Made by a program: the position numbers and the translations under genes. A stretch of DNA of 64,000 bases from Hydromonas duriensis (lineage in GTDB: Bacteria > Pseudomonadota > Gammaproteobacteria > Burkholderiales > Burkholderiaceae), in contig NZ_SNZE01000002.1 in the NCBI RefSeq assembly GCF_004363775.1, positions 62,001 through 126,000 of the forward strand, read 5' to 3'. Positions 25,424 through 35,729 of the stretch are shown here, piece after piece; the stretch's first letter is position 1; every line of letters starts with the position of its first letter. The notes below the pieces were generated by a model. The model ran no database searches. It was not told the DNA's origin and worked only from the letters and a program-made list of their open reading frames with translations.

Positions 25424-27073
25424 TTACATATTGGTATAGTTCGGCCCACCGCCCCCCTCTGGCGTGACCCAAACAATATTTTGACTCGGGTCTTTGATGT
25501 CACAAGTTTTGCAATGCACGCAATTTTGCGCATTAATTTGTAAACGTTTCTGCCCCACATTCTCAGCATCGTCAATGAATTCATATACACCCGCAGGGCA
25601 ATAACGTGACTCAGGCCCTGCATAAGTTGCCAAATTAACGCCAACAGGAATCGAAGCATCGCGTAACGTCAAATGCGCAGGTTGATTTTCCTCATGATTG
25701 GTATTTGAAATAAAAACCGACGATAAACGATCAAAAGTCAATACGCCATCAGGCTTTGGATAAGCAATCGGAGCGCACTGTGCGGCGGGTAAAAGGCATT
25801 CATAATCCGCCTTGGTTCGATGGATGGTCCATGGAAAACGCCCTGCCAGTATTTTTTGCTCGATGCCCGTCATCAATGTGGCAACCGTTCTACCGTGCTT
25901 GAACCACTGTTTAAAGTTACGTGCCTTCCATAACTCATCTTTGAGCCATGATGCATTAAATAAAGCCTCATACTCAGGTAACTCATCTCGTGCGCGTTCA
26001 GCTTGAATGGCATTGGCAATCGCTTCTGCGGCCATCATGCCCGTTTTAATGGCCGCATGTGAACCTTTAATGCGTGACGCATTTAAAAAGCCCGCTTCGC
26101 ACCCAACCATCACGCCGCCTTTAAAATAAAGCTGCGGCAATGACAAAATACCACCCGCAGTAATCGCACGCGCACCGTACGCCAAGCGTTTACCACCTTT
26201 AAGATACTTGGCAATTTCAGGATGAGTTTTATAACGTTGAAACTCTTCAAAAGGCGAGAGATAAGGGTTTTGATAATCCAAGCCCACCACCAAACCTAAA
26301 GCAATTTGATTATTGTCTAAATGATAAAGAAATGAGCCGCCATACGTATTTGAATCTAAAGGCCAACCCGCTGTATGCACAACCAAACCTTCTTGATGCT
26401 GTTCTGCGGGCACTTGCCAAATTTCTTTGATACCGATGCCATAAGATTGCGGGTCTTTGCCTTTGTTCAGGTTAAATTTTTCCATCACGCATTTGCCCAA
26501 ACTTCCACGAGCGCCTTCGGCAAAAACCGTATACTTCGCGTGCAACTCCATACCCGCTTGATAGTTCGCAGTGGGTTCACCATTTTTACCGATGCCCAAA
26601 TCACCTGTCACAACCCCTTTGACTGCGCCGTTTTCATCGTACAACACACCCGCCGCCGCAAAACCAGGGTAAATCTCAACGCCCAAAGCTTCCGCCTGTT
26701 CGCCCATCCAGCGTGCAACATTCGCCAAGCTGACAATATAATTACCATGATTTTGAAAGCCGCTAGGCAGTAACCAACTAGGGGTTGCCTTTGAATCCGT
26801 TTCGCTTAAAAACAAGAACTTATCTTCTGTAACGGCAACGTTCAGCGGCGCGTTAAGCTCTTTCCAGTTTGGAAAGAGTTCATTGAGCGCAATTGGATCC
26901 ATCACCGCGCCCGACAGAATATGTGCACCAATTTCTGAGCCTTTATCGATTAAACACACATTCAAATTTGCATTTAATTGTTTTAAATGAATCGCACTGG
27001 CTAAGCCCGCAGGGCCACCACCAACAATGAGTACATCATATTCCATCACATCACGTTCGACTGTCGTGTCCAT
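25424..27073 (-). CDS. Electron-transfer flavoprotein-ubiquinone oxidoreductase
   Basis: Membrane-associated enzyme passing electrons from ETF (fatty-acid and amino-acid acyl-CoA dehydrogenases) to ubiquinone. About 549 residues: FAD-binding VLIVGGGPAGLASAIHL near the N-terminus, a long substrate domain with GCEAGFLNASRIKGSHAAIKTG, and a C-terminal 4Fe-4S ferredoxin-like domain with CPAGVYEF and NCVHCKTCDIKDP. ATG 27073 is chosen over ATG 27085 because GGAG lies seven bases before it. The etfAB genes are not adjacent. Divergent from the CoA-transferase genes, with which it shares a catabolic theme. Confidence 0.95.
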   Translation of the reverse strand: MDTTVERDVMEYDVLIVGGGPAGLASAIHLKQLNANLNVCLIDKGSEIGAHILSGAVMDPIALNELFPNWKELNAPLNVAVTEDKFLFLSETDSKATPSWLLPSGFQNHGNYIVSLANVARWMGEQAEALGVEIYPGFAAAGVLYDENGAVKGVVTGDLGIGKNGEPTANYQAGMELHAKYTVFAEGARGSLGKCVMEKFNLNKGKDPQSYGIGIKEIWQVPAEQHQEGLVVHTAGWPLDSNTYGGSFLYHLDNNQIALGLVVGLDYQNPYLSPFEEFQRYKTHPEIAKYLKGGKRLAYGARAITAGGILSLPQLYFKGGVMVGCEAGFLNASRIKGSHAAIKTGMMAAEAIANAIQAERARDELPEYEALFNASWLKDELWKARNFKQWFKHGRTVATLMTGIEQKILAGRFPWTIHRTKADYECLLPAAQCAPIAYPKPDGVLTFDRLSSVFISNTNHEENQPAHLTLRDASIPVGVNLATYAGPESRYCPAGVYEFIDDAENVGQKRLQINAQNCVHCKTCDIKDPSQNIVWVTPEGGGGPNYTNM

Positions 27074-27145
27074 TGTTTGCTCCATGTTAATTTATTTATA
27101 TTAAAGTTGACGAATAGTAGCATAAATCATTAAACACGCGCACAA

Positions 27146-27250
27146 AAAGAAACGGTCGTTCTTTTTTTGTACATGCTTAATTTTGAATGATTGAAAACTA
27201 TATTTAAACTTTGTTTAAAATTTTTTGAGAAAAGTTTAAACCTGCAGGTT
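27146..27250. promoter_or_regulatory. Palindromes in the ETF-QO / CoA-transferase divergent gap
   Basis: Two candidate operators are visible in the 296-base gap. One is AAAGA/TTCTTT flanking the inverted core AACG-GT-CGTT (27146-27164), with the spacing of a TetR-family site. The other is a perfect 12-base palindrome, AACCTGCAGGTT (27239-27250). The rest of the gap is AT-rich with no gene. Regulator identity is unknown. Confidence 0.4.
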
Positions 27251-27369
27251 AAACCCTACAGAACAGTAAAACACTTCTAAAATAATGGCCAAATGCTTTA
27301 TCGACGGTATATTTTAGGCTAAGATGCAGTGTGACTGTTTTTTGTGCAATACAACAAAAGGTAATGATT

Positions 27370-28068
27370 ATGGCAAATAAAGTATTCCCAAGTGCGGCTG
27401 CCGCATTAGCAGATATAGTCAGTGATGGTCAAACAATCGCCGTGGGTGGTTTTGGTTTATGTGGCATTCCAGAAGCATTGATTGCCGCATTGAGAGATAG
27501 CGCCGTCAAAAACCTCACTTGTATTTCAAATAATGCAGGTGTTGACGGTTTTGGATTGGGCTTGCTGCTTGAAACACGTCAAATCAAAAAAATGATTTCA
27601 TCGTATGTCGGTGAAAATAAAGAGTTTGAACGCCAATATCTCGCTGGCGAGCTGGAATTAGAGTTCACGCCTCAAGGCACTTTGGCTGAGAAATTACGTG
27701 CTGGCGGTGCTGGCATTCCTGCTTTTTTCACCAAAACTGGTGTAGGCACGCTGGTTGCCGAAGGTAAAGAATTACGTGAATTCAATGGCGACACCTATGT
27801 CATGGAGCACTCTTTAACCGCTGACGTGGCCTTAGTCAAAGCATGGAAAGCAGATAAGTCAGGCAACCTCATTTACCGCCGTACTGCACGCAACTTTAAC
27901 CCTATGGTGGCGACAGCAGGCAAAATCACGGTAGTTGAAGTCGAGGAAATTGTAGAGAACGGCACATTTGACCCAGATGCTGTGCATACGCCAGGGATTT
28001 TTGTGCAACGCATTGTTCTAAACGCCACTCCCGAAAAACGCATTGAACAACGCACGTTGAGTGTTTAA
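27370..28068 (+). CDS. scoA: 3-oxoacid CoA-transferase subunit A
   Basis: Alpha subunit of succinyl-CoA:3-ketoacid (or acetoacetate) CoA-transferase, 232 residues. The [18 protein letters not shown] glycine-rich loop (about residues 25-42) and [22 protein letters not shown] are diagnostic of the family. The upstream in-frame starts at 27331 and 27364 are less likely; AAAGG eight bases before 27370 supports that ATG. The B subunit gene follows after 45 bases. Together they would activate acetoacetate to acetoacetyl-CoA, joining PHB metabolism encoded 11 kb away. Confidence 0.93.
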   Translation: MANKVFPSAAAALADIVSDGQTIAVGGFGLCGIPEALIAALRDSAVKNLTCISNNAGVDGFGLGLLLETRQIKKMISSYVGENKEFERQYLAGELELEFTPQGTLAEKLRAGGAGIPAFFTKTGVGTLVAEGKELREFNGDTYVMEHSLTADVALVKAWKADKSGNLIYRRTARNFNPMVATAGKITVVEVEEIVENGTFDPDAVHTPGIFVQRIVLNATPEKRIEQRTLSV

Positions 28069-28113
28069 TGCATCTGCATCTACGCATTGACTCTTTTTTT
28101 GAAGGAAATTGTG

Positions 28114-28758
28114 ATGGCTTGGACAAAAAATGAAATGGCCGCGCGTGCGGCGCAAGAATTAGAAGATGGTTTTTATGTCAATTTAGGCATTGGCTTGCCA
28201 ACCCTAGTCGCCAACTACGTTGGCGATGATAAAGAGGTGTGGCTACAATCTGAGAATGGCCTGCTTGGCATCGGCCCATTCCCAACTGAAGCTGAGGTTG
28301 ACCCTGACCTTATCAATGCAGGAAAACAAACCATCACCACACTACCAGGCTCATCGGTATTTTCATCGAGCGATTCTTTCGCCATGATTCGTGGTGGACA
28401 CATCAACTTGTCTATTCTCGGCGCCATGCAAGTCTCCACAAAAGGCGATTTGGCCAATTGGATGATTCCAGGCAAAATGGTTAAAGGGATGGGCGGCGCA
28501 ATGGATCTAGTCGCTGGGGTGCAGCGTGTCATTGTGCTCATGGAGCACACCGCTAAACGCAAAGATGGCTCAGGCGAAGATTTTAAAATTCTTCCAGAAT
28601 GCACATTGCCATTAACTGGGGTGGGGGTGGTTGACCGCATCATTACAGATTTAGCGGTATTAGACGTCACTGCAGAAGGGCTAAAAGTTGTCGAGCTTGC
28701 ACCTGAAGTCTCTTTTGCTGAGTTGCAAAGTAAAACAGGAGTGACGCTGATTCAATAA
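28114..28758 (+). CDS. scoB: 3-oxoacid CoA-transferase subunit B
   Basis: Beta subunit, 214 residues, partner of the gene just upstream. It carries the catalytic glutamate in [12 protein letters not shown] (about residue 47), which forms the enzyme-CoA thioester, after the [14 protein letters not shown] loop. [15 protein letters not shown] and [11 protein letters not shown] are conserved family segments. AAGGAAA lies just upstream of ATG 28114. A TGACGCT/AGCGTCA hairpin spans its stop codon but has no T-run. The next gene converges from the minus strand. Confidence 0.94.
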   Translation: MAWTKNEMAARAAQELEDGFYVNLGIGLPTLVANYVGDDKEVWLQSENGLLGIGPFPTEAEVDPDLINAGKQTITTLPGSSVFSSSDSFAMIRGGHINLSILGAMQVSTKGDLANWMIPGKMVKGMGGAMDLVAGVQRVIVLMEHTAKRKDGSGEDFKILPECTLPLTGVGVVDRIITDLAVLDVTAEGLKVVELAPEVSFAELQSKTGVTLIQ

Positions 28759-28794
28759 GCGTCATCTCCCATCAAAAATTGAAAAAATAAATCA

Positions 28795-28816
28795 TGAGTG
28801 CTTTATAAAGCACTCA
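28795..28816 (-). terminator. Palindromic hairpin at the tatD stop codon
   Basis: A 22-base perfect palindrome: arm TGAGTGCTT, centre TATA, arm AAGCACTCA. It includes the tatD stop codon and is followed on the minus strand by a T-rich tract (TTTATTTTTT). Likely the tatD terminator. Confidence 0.6.
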
Positions 28817-29573
28817 ACCGAAAACATGATTTGAAATTCTCTGTAGTGACGCGCCCCACTTCCTCTACACTCACCCCTTTAATGTCGGCAATGCGCTGCG
28901 CCACATGTGCCACCCAAGCAGGTTGATTGGTTTGACCGCGATGAGGCACGGGCGCAAGGTATGGTGCATCAGTCTCGATTAAAATCCGTTCCAACGGCAC
29001 ATATTCAGCGCATTCATGCACAACTTTTGCGTTTTTAAAGCTGACGATGCCTGAAAATGAAATATAAAAATTCAAATCCAATGCTCGTTTCGCCACGTCC
29101 TTTGCCTCGGTAAAGCAGTGCATAACACCACCAATGTCTCGTGCATTTTCTTCGGTCATCAAGCGAATCGTGTCATCTTGAGCATTGCGCGTATGAATAA
29201 TCAATGGCTTTTGTGCACGCAATGCCGCGCGAATATGCGTCCGAAAGCGTTCTCGTTGCCACTCTAAATTGCCCTCTAGGCGAAAATAATCCAAACCCGT
29301 TTCACCAATAGCAATGACTTTGGGGTGCTTCGCTTTTTCAAGCAACTCTTCAATGCTGGGCTCATGCACATCGGGATAATCTGGATGCGTTCCCACTGAA
29401 CCATATAAGTTAGGATATTGCTCAATCAATGACTGGATGCGCGACCAATCGCTGACGTCAACGCTTACCGCGAGGGCATGAGAAACCTTGTGTGCCTGCA
29501 TTTGCGCTAAAATTTCAGGCATCTGCGGCATCAGCTCGGGGAAGTCAATGTGACAATGAGAGTCAATAAACAT
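28803..29573 (-). CDS. TatD-family metal-dependent DNase
   Basis: 256-residue TIM-barrel hydrolase. Metal ligands are visible in order: DSHCHID near the N-terminus, GETGLDYF, IHTRNAQ, MHCFTEA and ETDAPYLAP. These are the full set for TatD/YcfH-type enzymes. The frame opens upstream at 29627, but that adds 18 hydrophobic residues not found in the family; ATG 29573 with AAGG upstream gives the normal MFIDSHCHIDF start. It lies downstream of the tRNA operon but after that operon's terminator. Confidence 0.93.
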   Translation of the reverse strand: MFIDSHCHIDFPELMPQMPEILAQMQAHKVSHALAVSVDVSDWSRIQSLIEQYPNLYGSVGTHPDYPDVHEPSIEELLEKAKHPKVIAIGETGLDYFRLEGNLEWQRERFRTHIRAALRAQKPLIIHTRNAQDDTIRLMTEENARDIGGVMHCFTEAKDVAKRALDLNFYISFSGIVSFKNAKVVHECAEYVPLERILIETDAPYLAPVPHRGQTNQPAWVAHVAQRIADIKGVSVEEVGRVTTENFKSCFRLSAL

Positions 29574-29627
29574 GAATAACCTTTTATAGAGGGCAATGTA
29601 AACAATGTTAAGACAAGCATAAAACAA

Positions 29628-29654
29628 AAAACCACATCGCTTGGATGTGGTTTT
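29628..29654 (-). terminator. Terminator of the tRNA operon
   Basis: 11-bp stem (29628-29638 with 29644-29654; on the minus strand AAAACCACATC/GATGTGGTTTT), loop CAAGC, followed by TTTTTTGTTTT-like tail on the minus strand. Confidence 0.88.
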
Positions 29655-29659
29655 AATTT

Positions 29660-29735
29660 TGGCACTCCCAAGGGGATTCGAACCCCTGTAACCACCGTGA
29701 AAGGGTGGTGTCCTAGGCCTCTAGACGATGGGAGC
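29660..29735 (-). tRNA. tRNA-Glu (UUC), copy 2 of the operon
   Basis: 76 bases including an encoded CCA. Acceptor stem GCTCCCA/TGGGAGT, anticodon loop CTTTCAC giving UUC, T-loop GGTTCGAATCC. Identical to the second copy 127 bases away. Confidence 0.97.
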
Positions 29736-29786
29736 TTAGAACTTTTTTCAACACTAGAAAAGTACAAGAACTTTTCTTTAAAATCT

Positions 29787-29862
29787 TGGCACTCCCAAGG
29801 GGATTCGAACCCCTGTAACCACCGTGAAAGGGTGGTGTCCTAGGCCTCTAGACGATGGGAGC
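29787..29862 (-). tRNA. tRNA-Glu (UUC), copy 1 of the operon
   Basis: Same 76-base sequence as 29660-29735, including CCA; identity extends about 19 bases into the 5' flank on the minus strand (through 29881), which marks a recent tandem duplication or gene conversion. Confidence 0.97.
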
Positions 29863-29902
29863 TTAGAACTTTTTTCAACACAAATATCTGACCAAAAAAT
29901 CT

Positions 29903-29978
<76 letters not shown>

Positions 29979-29995
29979 TTGTGCGAAGAACCGAG

Positions 29996-30024
29996 ATTAT
30001 GCCGCAATTCGATTGTTTGCGCAA
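29996..30024 (-). promoter_or_regulatory. Sigma-70 promoter of the tRNA operon
   Basis: On the minus strand: -35 TTGCGC (30024-30019), 17-base spacer, -10 CATAAT (30001-29996), then CTCGG, a GC-rich discriminator as expected for stringently controlled stable RNA. It sits about 18 bases before the tRNA-Ala 5' end. Confidence 0.8.
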
Positions 30025-30051
30025 GGGGTTTTCTAAACTTTTTCTAAAAAT

Positions 30052-31356
<1,305 letters not shown>

Positions 31357-31372
31357 TCAATAAAATATAATA

Positions 31373-32677
31373 TTACTTTTTACGCGCGGCCTCATCCAAG
31401 GCACGCAACTCACGTAATTTATCCGCTATTCTACCTTCTAAGCCTCGGTCTGTGGGTTGATAACGGGGGGCAGGCGGCATATTTTCTGGAAAATAATTTT
31501 CTCCTGCTGCATACGCCCCCTCTTCATCATGGGCATAACGGTAGTTTTTGCCATAATCGAGCGATTTCATGAGTTTGGTCGGTGCATTACGCAGGTGCAG
31601 GGGCACGGCGCGTGATGGCTCGTTGGCAATAAAGGCTTTCATTTGATTAAATGCCATGTAACCTGCATTTGACTTCGCGGCCACCGCTAAATACAAGACC
31701 GCTTGCGCCAATGCCAACTCTCCTTCGGGCGAGCCCAGCCTTTCGTATGTGGTTGCGGCATCATTGCATATTTGCATCGCACGTGGATCGGCCAAACCAA
31801 TGTCTTCCCATGCCATACGCACAATTCGCCTTGCAAGGTAACGCGGGTCGGCGCCGCCATCCAACATCCGCGTGAACCAATACAAAGCAGCATCTGGATT
31901 AGAACCTCTTACTGATTTGTGCAAAGCTGAAATTTGGTCATAAAAATCATCACCGCCTGAGTCAAACCGTCGCAGGGTGGAACCAAGTGACGACTTCACT
32001 AAGGTTTCGCTGATGTGGGTGGTCTTCTGGCTGGTGGCCACCTGCGCCACTTGTTCAACTTGATTGAGTAAACGCCGTGCATCACCATCTGCTGCGCCAA
32101 TCAATCGAGTTCGTGCGCTATCCTCAATCGTCATGCCCAGTTCAACATCGCAGGCACGAGTAATAAGCTGGTTTAACTCCTCCTCATTCAGTGATTTCAA
32201 CACATACACCGCAGCTCGCGATAGCAAAGCGTTATTCACTTCAAACGATGGGTTCTCTGTGGTCGCGCCAATAAACGTCAGTAGACCCGACTCAACATGT
32301 GGCAAAAATGCATCCTGTTGAGCCTTATTAAAGCGATGCACCTCGTCCACAAATAAAATTGTTTGTCGTCCTTGCGATTTGTAAATATGAGCCTGTTCCA
32401 CGACTTCACGGATTTCTTTTACCCCAGACAACACAGCGGATAACGCCACAAAATGCGCATCGAACGAATTTGCCACCAAGCGAGCCAAAGTGGTTTTACC
32501 CACGCCTGGCGGCCCCCAAAAAATCATTGAATGCAAACGCCGTTGCGCAAACGCAACTTGCAAAGGTTGGCCGTCTCCGAGCAAATGCGATTGCCCCACA
32601 ACATCAGCGATGGTTTGTGGGCGCATCCGTTCTGGAAGCGGAATATTCATGTTCGCATTTAAAAATAAATCTGACAT
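31373..32677 (-). CDS. rarA: Replication-associated recombination protein A (MgsA)
   Basis: 434-residue AAA+ ATPase related to clamp-loader subunits and RuvB, acting at stalled replication forks. Walker A GPPGVGKTT, Walker B FVDEVHRFNKAQQDA, sensor GATTENPSFEVN and the C-terminal tetramerisation region (KSVRGSNPDAALYWFTRML, ARRIVRMAWEDIGLADP) are all visible. Neighbouring serS downstream is a conserved arrangement; the usual upstream lolA is absent here and an ABC transporter operon lies there instead. Confidence 0.95.
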   Translation of the reverse strand: MSDLFLNANMNIPLPERMRPQTIADVVGQSHLLGDGQPLQVAFAQRRLHSMIFWGPPGVGKTTLARLVANSFDAHFVALSAVLSGVKEIREVVEQAHIYKSQGRQTILFVDEVHRFNKAQQDAFLPHVESGLLTFIGATTENPSFEVNNALLSRAAVYVLKSLNEEELNQLITRACDVELGMTIEDSARTRLIGAADGDARRLLNQVEQVAQVATSQKTTHISETLVKSSLGSTLRRFDSGGDDFYDQISALHKSVRGSNPDAALYWFTRMLDGGADPRYLARRIVRMAWEDIGLADPRAMQICNDAATTYERLGSPEGELALAQAVLYLAVAAKSNAGYMAFNQMKAFIANEPSRAVPLHLRNAPTKLMKSLDYGKNYRYAHDEEGAYAAGENYFPENMPPAPRYQPTDRGLEGRIADKLRELRALDEAARKK

Positions 32678-32775
32678 TCGCTATACATTTCCCGTTATTT
32701 TTAGCTCAAATTTTTTATTGAAATATGCCAAACCTAAACCATGCGATGGCTCATTTTTTTAACAATGTCCAACAA

Positions 32776-33519
32776 TCATTTGGCATGACTGTTTATGACT
32801 AAGCGGCGTTGCAACATATTTAAACCATCGTACACGAGCACCGCTATTAATCCCACGATGAGCCCACCCTGTAGAACATAGGCGGTATTATTCACCAATA
32901 TCCCTGCCATTATAACTTCGCCCAAACATTGGGCCGCCACTGTTGCGCCGATGGTCGCCGTGCCAATATTAATCACCGCAGCAGTTTTGATGCCTTCGAT
33001 AATCAACGGCAAAGCCAAGGGACATTCAACCTGCCACAACAATTGTGAAGAAGACATGCCCATGCCCTTAGCGGCATCAAGCACGCCGTCAGGAATGGAC
33101 TTCAAACCCACGACTGTATTTTCAAAGATGGGCAACAAACCATACAAAGTCAGCGCAATTAAACTCGGATAAAAACCAAATCCAACCGCAGACACGGCCA
33201 AGGCCAATACCGCAACAGGTGGAAATGTTTGTCCAATATGGGCAATGGCTCGTGAGAGCGGTAAAAACTCAGCGCCACTCGAGCGCGTTACAAAAAAACC
33301 CGCACCAACACCAATCAAAATACTCAACACAAGTGAGACACCAACCAACTGCATATGCGCCAGTGCCAAACCAGCCAAACTGTTTTGATTATAAATAATC
33401 GGCATCCCCTCTTGCGCGAAGGGGGTAAAGAATTTTTCAAACCACTCGGGCTTCACCAGCAACGCAAGCAAAATAAAAAATGCGGTCAAACGAAAAATAA
33501 TCGCTGGTATTTTGCTCAT
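32776..33519 (-). CDS. yehW: Osmoprotectant ABC transporter permease (YehW/OpuCD-like)
   Basis: 247-residue inner-membrane permease, last gene of a four-gene operon. It has an N-terminal membrane segment, a periplasmic stretch, then the core with GLLPIFENTVVGLKSIPDGVLDAAKGMGMS, the EAA-like coupling loop of the OpuC/YehW family. Its ATG overlaps the stop of the ATPase gene (ATGA), so translation is coupled; the longer open frame to 33615 is not used. Size and order match E. coli yehW (243 residues). The solute is not deducible: glycine betaine, choline or related compounds are the family range. Confidence 0.88.
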   Translation of the reverse strand: MSKIPAIIFRLTAFFILLALLVKPEWFEKFFTPFAQEGMPIIYNQNSLAGLALAHMQLVGVSLVLSILIGVGAGFFVTRSSGAEFLPLSRAIAHIGQTFPPVAVLALAVSAVGFGFYPSLIALTLYGLLPIFENTVVGLKSIPDGVLDAAKGMGMSSSQLLWQVECPLALPLIIEGIKTAAVINIGTATIGATVAAQCLGEVIMAGILVNNTAYVLQGGLIVGLIAVLVYDGLNMLQRRLVINSHAK

Positions 33520-34472
33520 TTTACTTGACCTATTTTTAAAACATCCGACAAGTGTACCGTTCCAACAGCTTGACCTGCTTGGTTCACAACGCTGATGTGG
33601 TTCACACCGTGCCAAGTCATCTCAGATAGTGCATCACGGAGCGAGTTTGTTTGTAAAACGCTGGGTACTGCAAGATGGGTCAGACTCAATTCGCTGCGCA
33701 TGTACTGGCAAACATTATGCAAAGACAACAGTTTGAGTGCGCGGTCAACCGTTCCAATGAATTGAGAACAAAACGAGTCGGCAGGATGGGTCAAAATGTC
33801 TTGCGGGCTATCGTATTGCAAAACCCGCCCATTATTCATCACAGCAATTTTATCGCCCAAACGTAAAGCCTCATCCATATCATGAGTCACCAACATCACG
33901 GTAATCCCTAACTGTTGCTGGATTTTTAACAAATCGTCTTGAGCTTTAGTGCGCGTTAAGGGATCTAATGCGCCAAAAGGTTCATCCATCAATAAAATTT
34001 TAGCTTCCGCCGCCAATGCGCGAGCAACCCCCACTCGCTGTTGTTGACCGCCTGATAACTGATGCGGATATTTATTTTGAAACACATCGGGGTTCAGTCC
34101 AAACACATCCAACAAAGTTTTAACCCGCGCATCAATTTTATTTTTTGACCAGCCAAGTAACTTTGGCACAGTGGCAATATTCTGTCCTACCGTTCGGTGC
34201 GGAAACAGACCATGCCCTTGAATCACATAACCCATGCCTCGACGTAATTCCGTCGAAGGAATGCGCATAATGTCTTGCCCCTGCACTTTGATGCCTCCAT
34301 TGCTGATGGGCTCCAGTCGATTAATCATGCGCAACAAAGTAGACTTGCCCGAGCCAGAAGGCCCGACAATGACGCAAAAATCGCCTGTTTCAATCTCTAA
34401 AGAGACTTCGTCCACCACCGTAGCCGAACCAAACTGTTTACTGACGTTTTGAATTGAAATCATAGCGCTCAT
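33516..34472 (-). CDS. yehX: Osmoprotectant ABC transporter ATP-binding protein (YehX/OpuCA-like)
   Basis: 318-residue ATPase. Walker A GPSGSGKST is near residue 38, the signature LSGGQQQR near 140, Walker B LLMDEPFGALDP and the switch His in LVTHDMDEALRLGD. After about residue 235 comes a C-terminal extension with a CBS-like domain (YMRSELSLTHLAVPSVLQTNSLRDAL), which in this family may sense ionic strength. Its start overlaps the end of the yehY-like gene by 4 bases and its stop overlaps the next start, giving tight coupling. Confidence 0.92.
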   Translation of the reverse strand: MSAMISIQNVSKQFGSATVVDEVSLEIETGDFCVIVGPSGSGKSTLLRMINRLEPISNGGIKVQGQDIMRIPSTELRRGMGYVIQGHGLFPHRTVGQNIATVPKLLGWSKNKIDARVKTLLDVFGLNPDVFQNKYPHQLSGGQQQRVGVARALAAEAKILLMDEPFGALDPLTRTKAQDDLLKIQQQLGITVMLVTHDMDEALRLGDKIAVMNNGRVLQYDSPQDILTHPADSFCSQFIGTVDRALKLLSLHNVCQYMRSELSLTHLAVPSVLQTNSLRDALSEMTWHGVNHISVVNQAGQAVGTVHLSDVLKIGQVK

Positions 34473-35635
34473 TTTTGCTCATCTTTTTTCAAATATTCAA
34501 TTAGCACGTCTAAAAACACTGCCGCACTAAATGCAAAAAAAACCGTTGGCAATGCCCCAAGAAGCACTAAATCTGTAGCGGTTTGACCCAAGCCTTGAAA
34601 TACAAACACGCCCAAGCCACCCGCGCCGATAAGTGCCGCAACAGTCACCAAGCCAATGGTCTGTACCAAAACGATACGCACCCCCGTCAAAATAACGGGC
34701 AACGCCAATGGCAGTTCAATTTGAAACAATATTTGCATTCGAGTCAAACCCATGCCTTTTGCTGACTCTTTCACAAAAGGCGAAACACTGTTTAGACCCA
34801 CTACGGTATTGGCGACAATTGGCAAAAGGCCATAAAAAACCAGCGCAATCAATGCTGGCGCCACCCCAATGCCCGTCACACCCATCGCAGCAACCCAGTG
34901 ATAATGAGCCGCTAAATACGATAAAGGCGCCATCAATAAACCAAATAAAGCCAAACTGGGGACGGTCTGAACCAAACTTAAGACTTGCAACGTGGCCGCT
35001 CTGATTTTTGGCAACACAAAGCAAGCCAAGCCTAAAGGTAAACCGAACACCAATGCAATAAACAAAGAGCCAAACGTCAAATTGACATGTCTAATAAACT
35101 CATCCCAAAATTGAGACTGTCGCTGGTTGTATTCCCGCATCACCGCCAAAGCATCCAAAGTGTGAGTATGTAAAAGACAAGCAAGGAAAGCTGTCAATAA
35201 TATTAAAAACGAAAGTTTATGTAGGGGCTTTAATCTTAAATTGAGCAAACCATCCGCAAGCGACAACGTATAAACCGAAAACAGCACCCAAAAAGCGGCC
35301 GCTGGGCTTATTCGGATAGATGAACTACCCATAGCTAAAGCATTGGCCATCTGACCAACACCAACAAGCAATATGAACAAACTGACGCTTGCGACACCCA
35401 AACGCAGCCGTTGGGAAGATAAAAACAATTGAGATCCGCTCCACAATGCAAGCCCACCACACACACACCACATCGCGCTATATTCTATTAATTGAGCGAA
35501 TGTTTTGGCATCACCTAAGGCAATGCGATTGGGCTTAACAATCAACAAAGGCAGGGTCAGCAGCGCCAACCAGCCCAGCAGTACCAGCAAGATGGATAAG
35601 CGATTGCTTCGCTTGATTAAATTTGATAGGCCCAT
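34469..35635 (-). CDS. yehY: Osmoprotectant ABC transporter permease (YehY-like, long form)
   Basis: 388-residue permease with about ten membrane segments, close to the 385 residues of E. coli YehY. The first ~190 residues are extra membrane helices absent from the short permease (LSILLVLLGWLALLTLPLLI, LRLGVASVSLFILLVGVG). The last 200 are a standard BPD_transp_1 domain with GLLPIVANTVVGLNSVSPFVKESAKGMGLT. Together with the short permease it forms the membrane channel. It lies 94 bases after the binding-protein gene. Confidence 0.9.
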   Translation of the reverse strand: MGLSNLIKRSNRLSILLVLLGWLALLTLPLLIVKPNRIALGDAKTFAQLIEYSAMWCVCGGLALWSGSQLFLSSQRLRLGVASVSLFILLVGVGQMANALAMGSSSIRISPAAAFWVLFSVYTLSLADGLLNLRLKPLHKLSFLILLTAFLACLLHTHTLDALAVMREYNQRQSQFWDEFIRHVNLTFGSLFIALVFGLPLGLACFVLPKIRAATLQVLSLVQTVPSLALFGLLMAPLSYLAAHYHWVAAMGVTGIGVAPALIALVFYGLLPIVANTVVGLNSVSPFVKESAKGMGLTRMQILFQIELPLALPVILTGVRIVLVQTIGLVTVAALIGAGGLGVFVFQGLGQTATDLVLLGALPTVFFAFSAAVFLDVLIEYLKKDEQK

Positions 35636-35729
35636 GGCACTTGCTGATTTATGGTATTGATAGGGTATAGATTGCGTTGGCGATGTTAAGCCGAATCATT
35701 ATGAATTAAAAATATGCTCAATATAAAAA

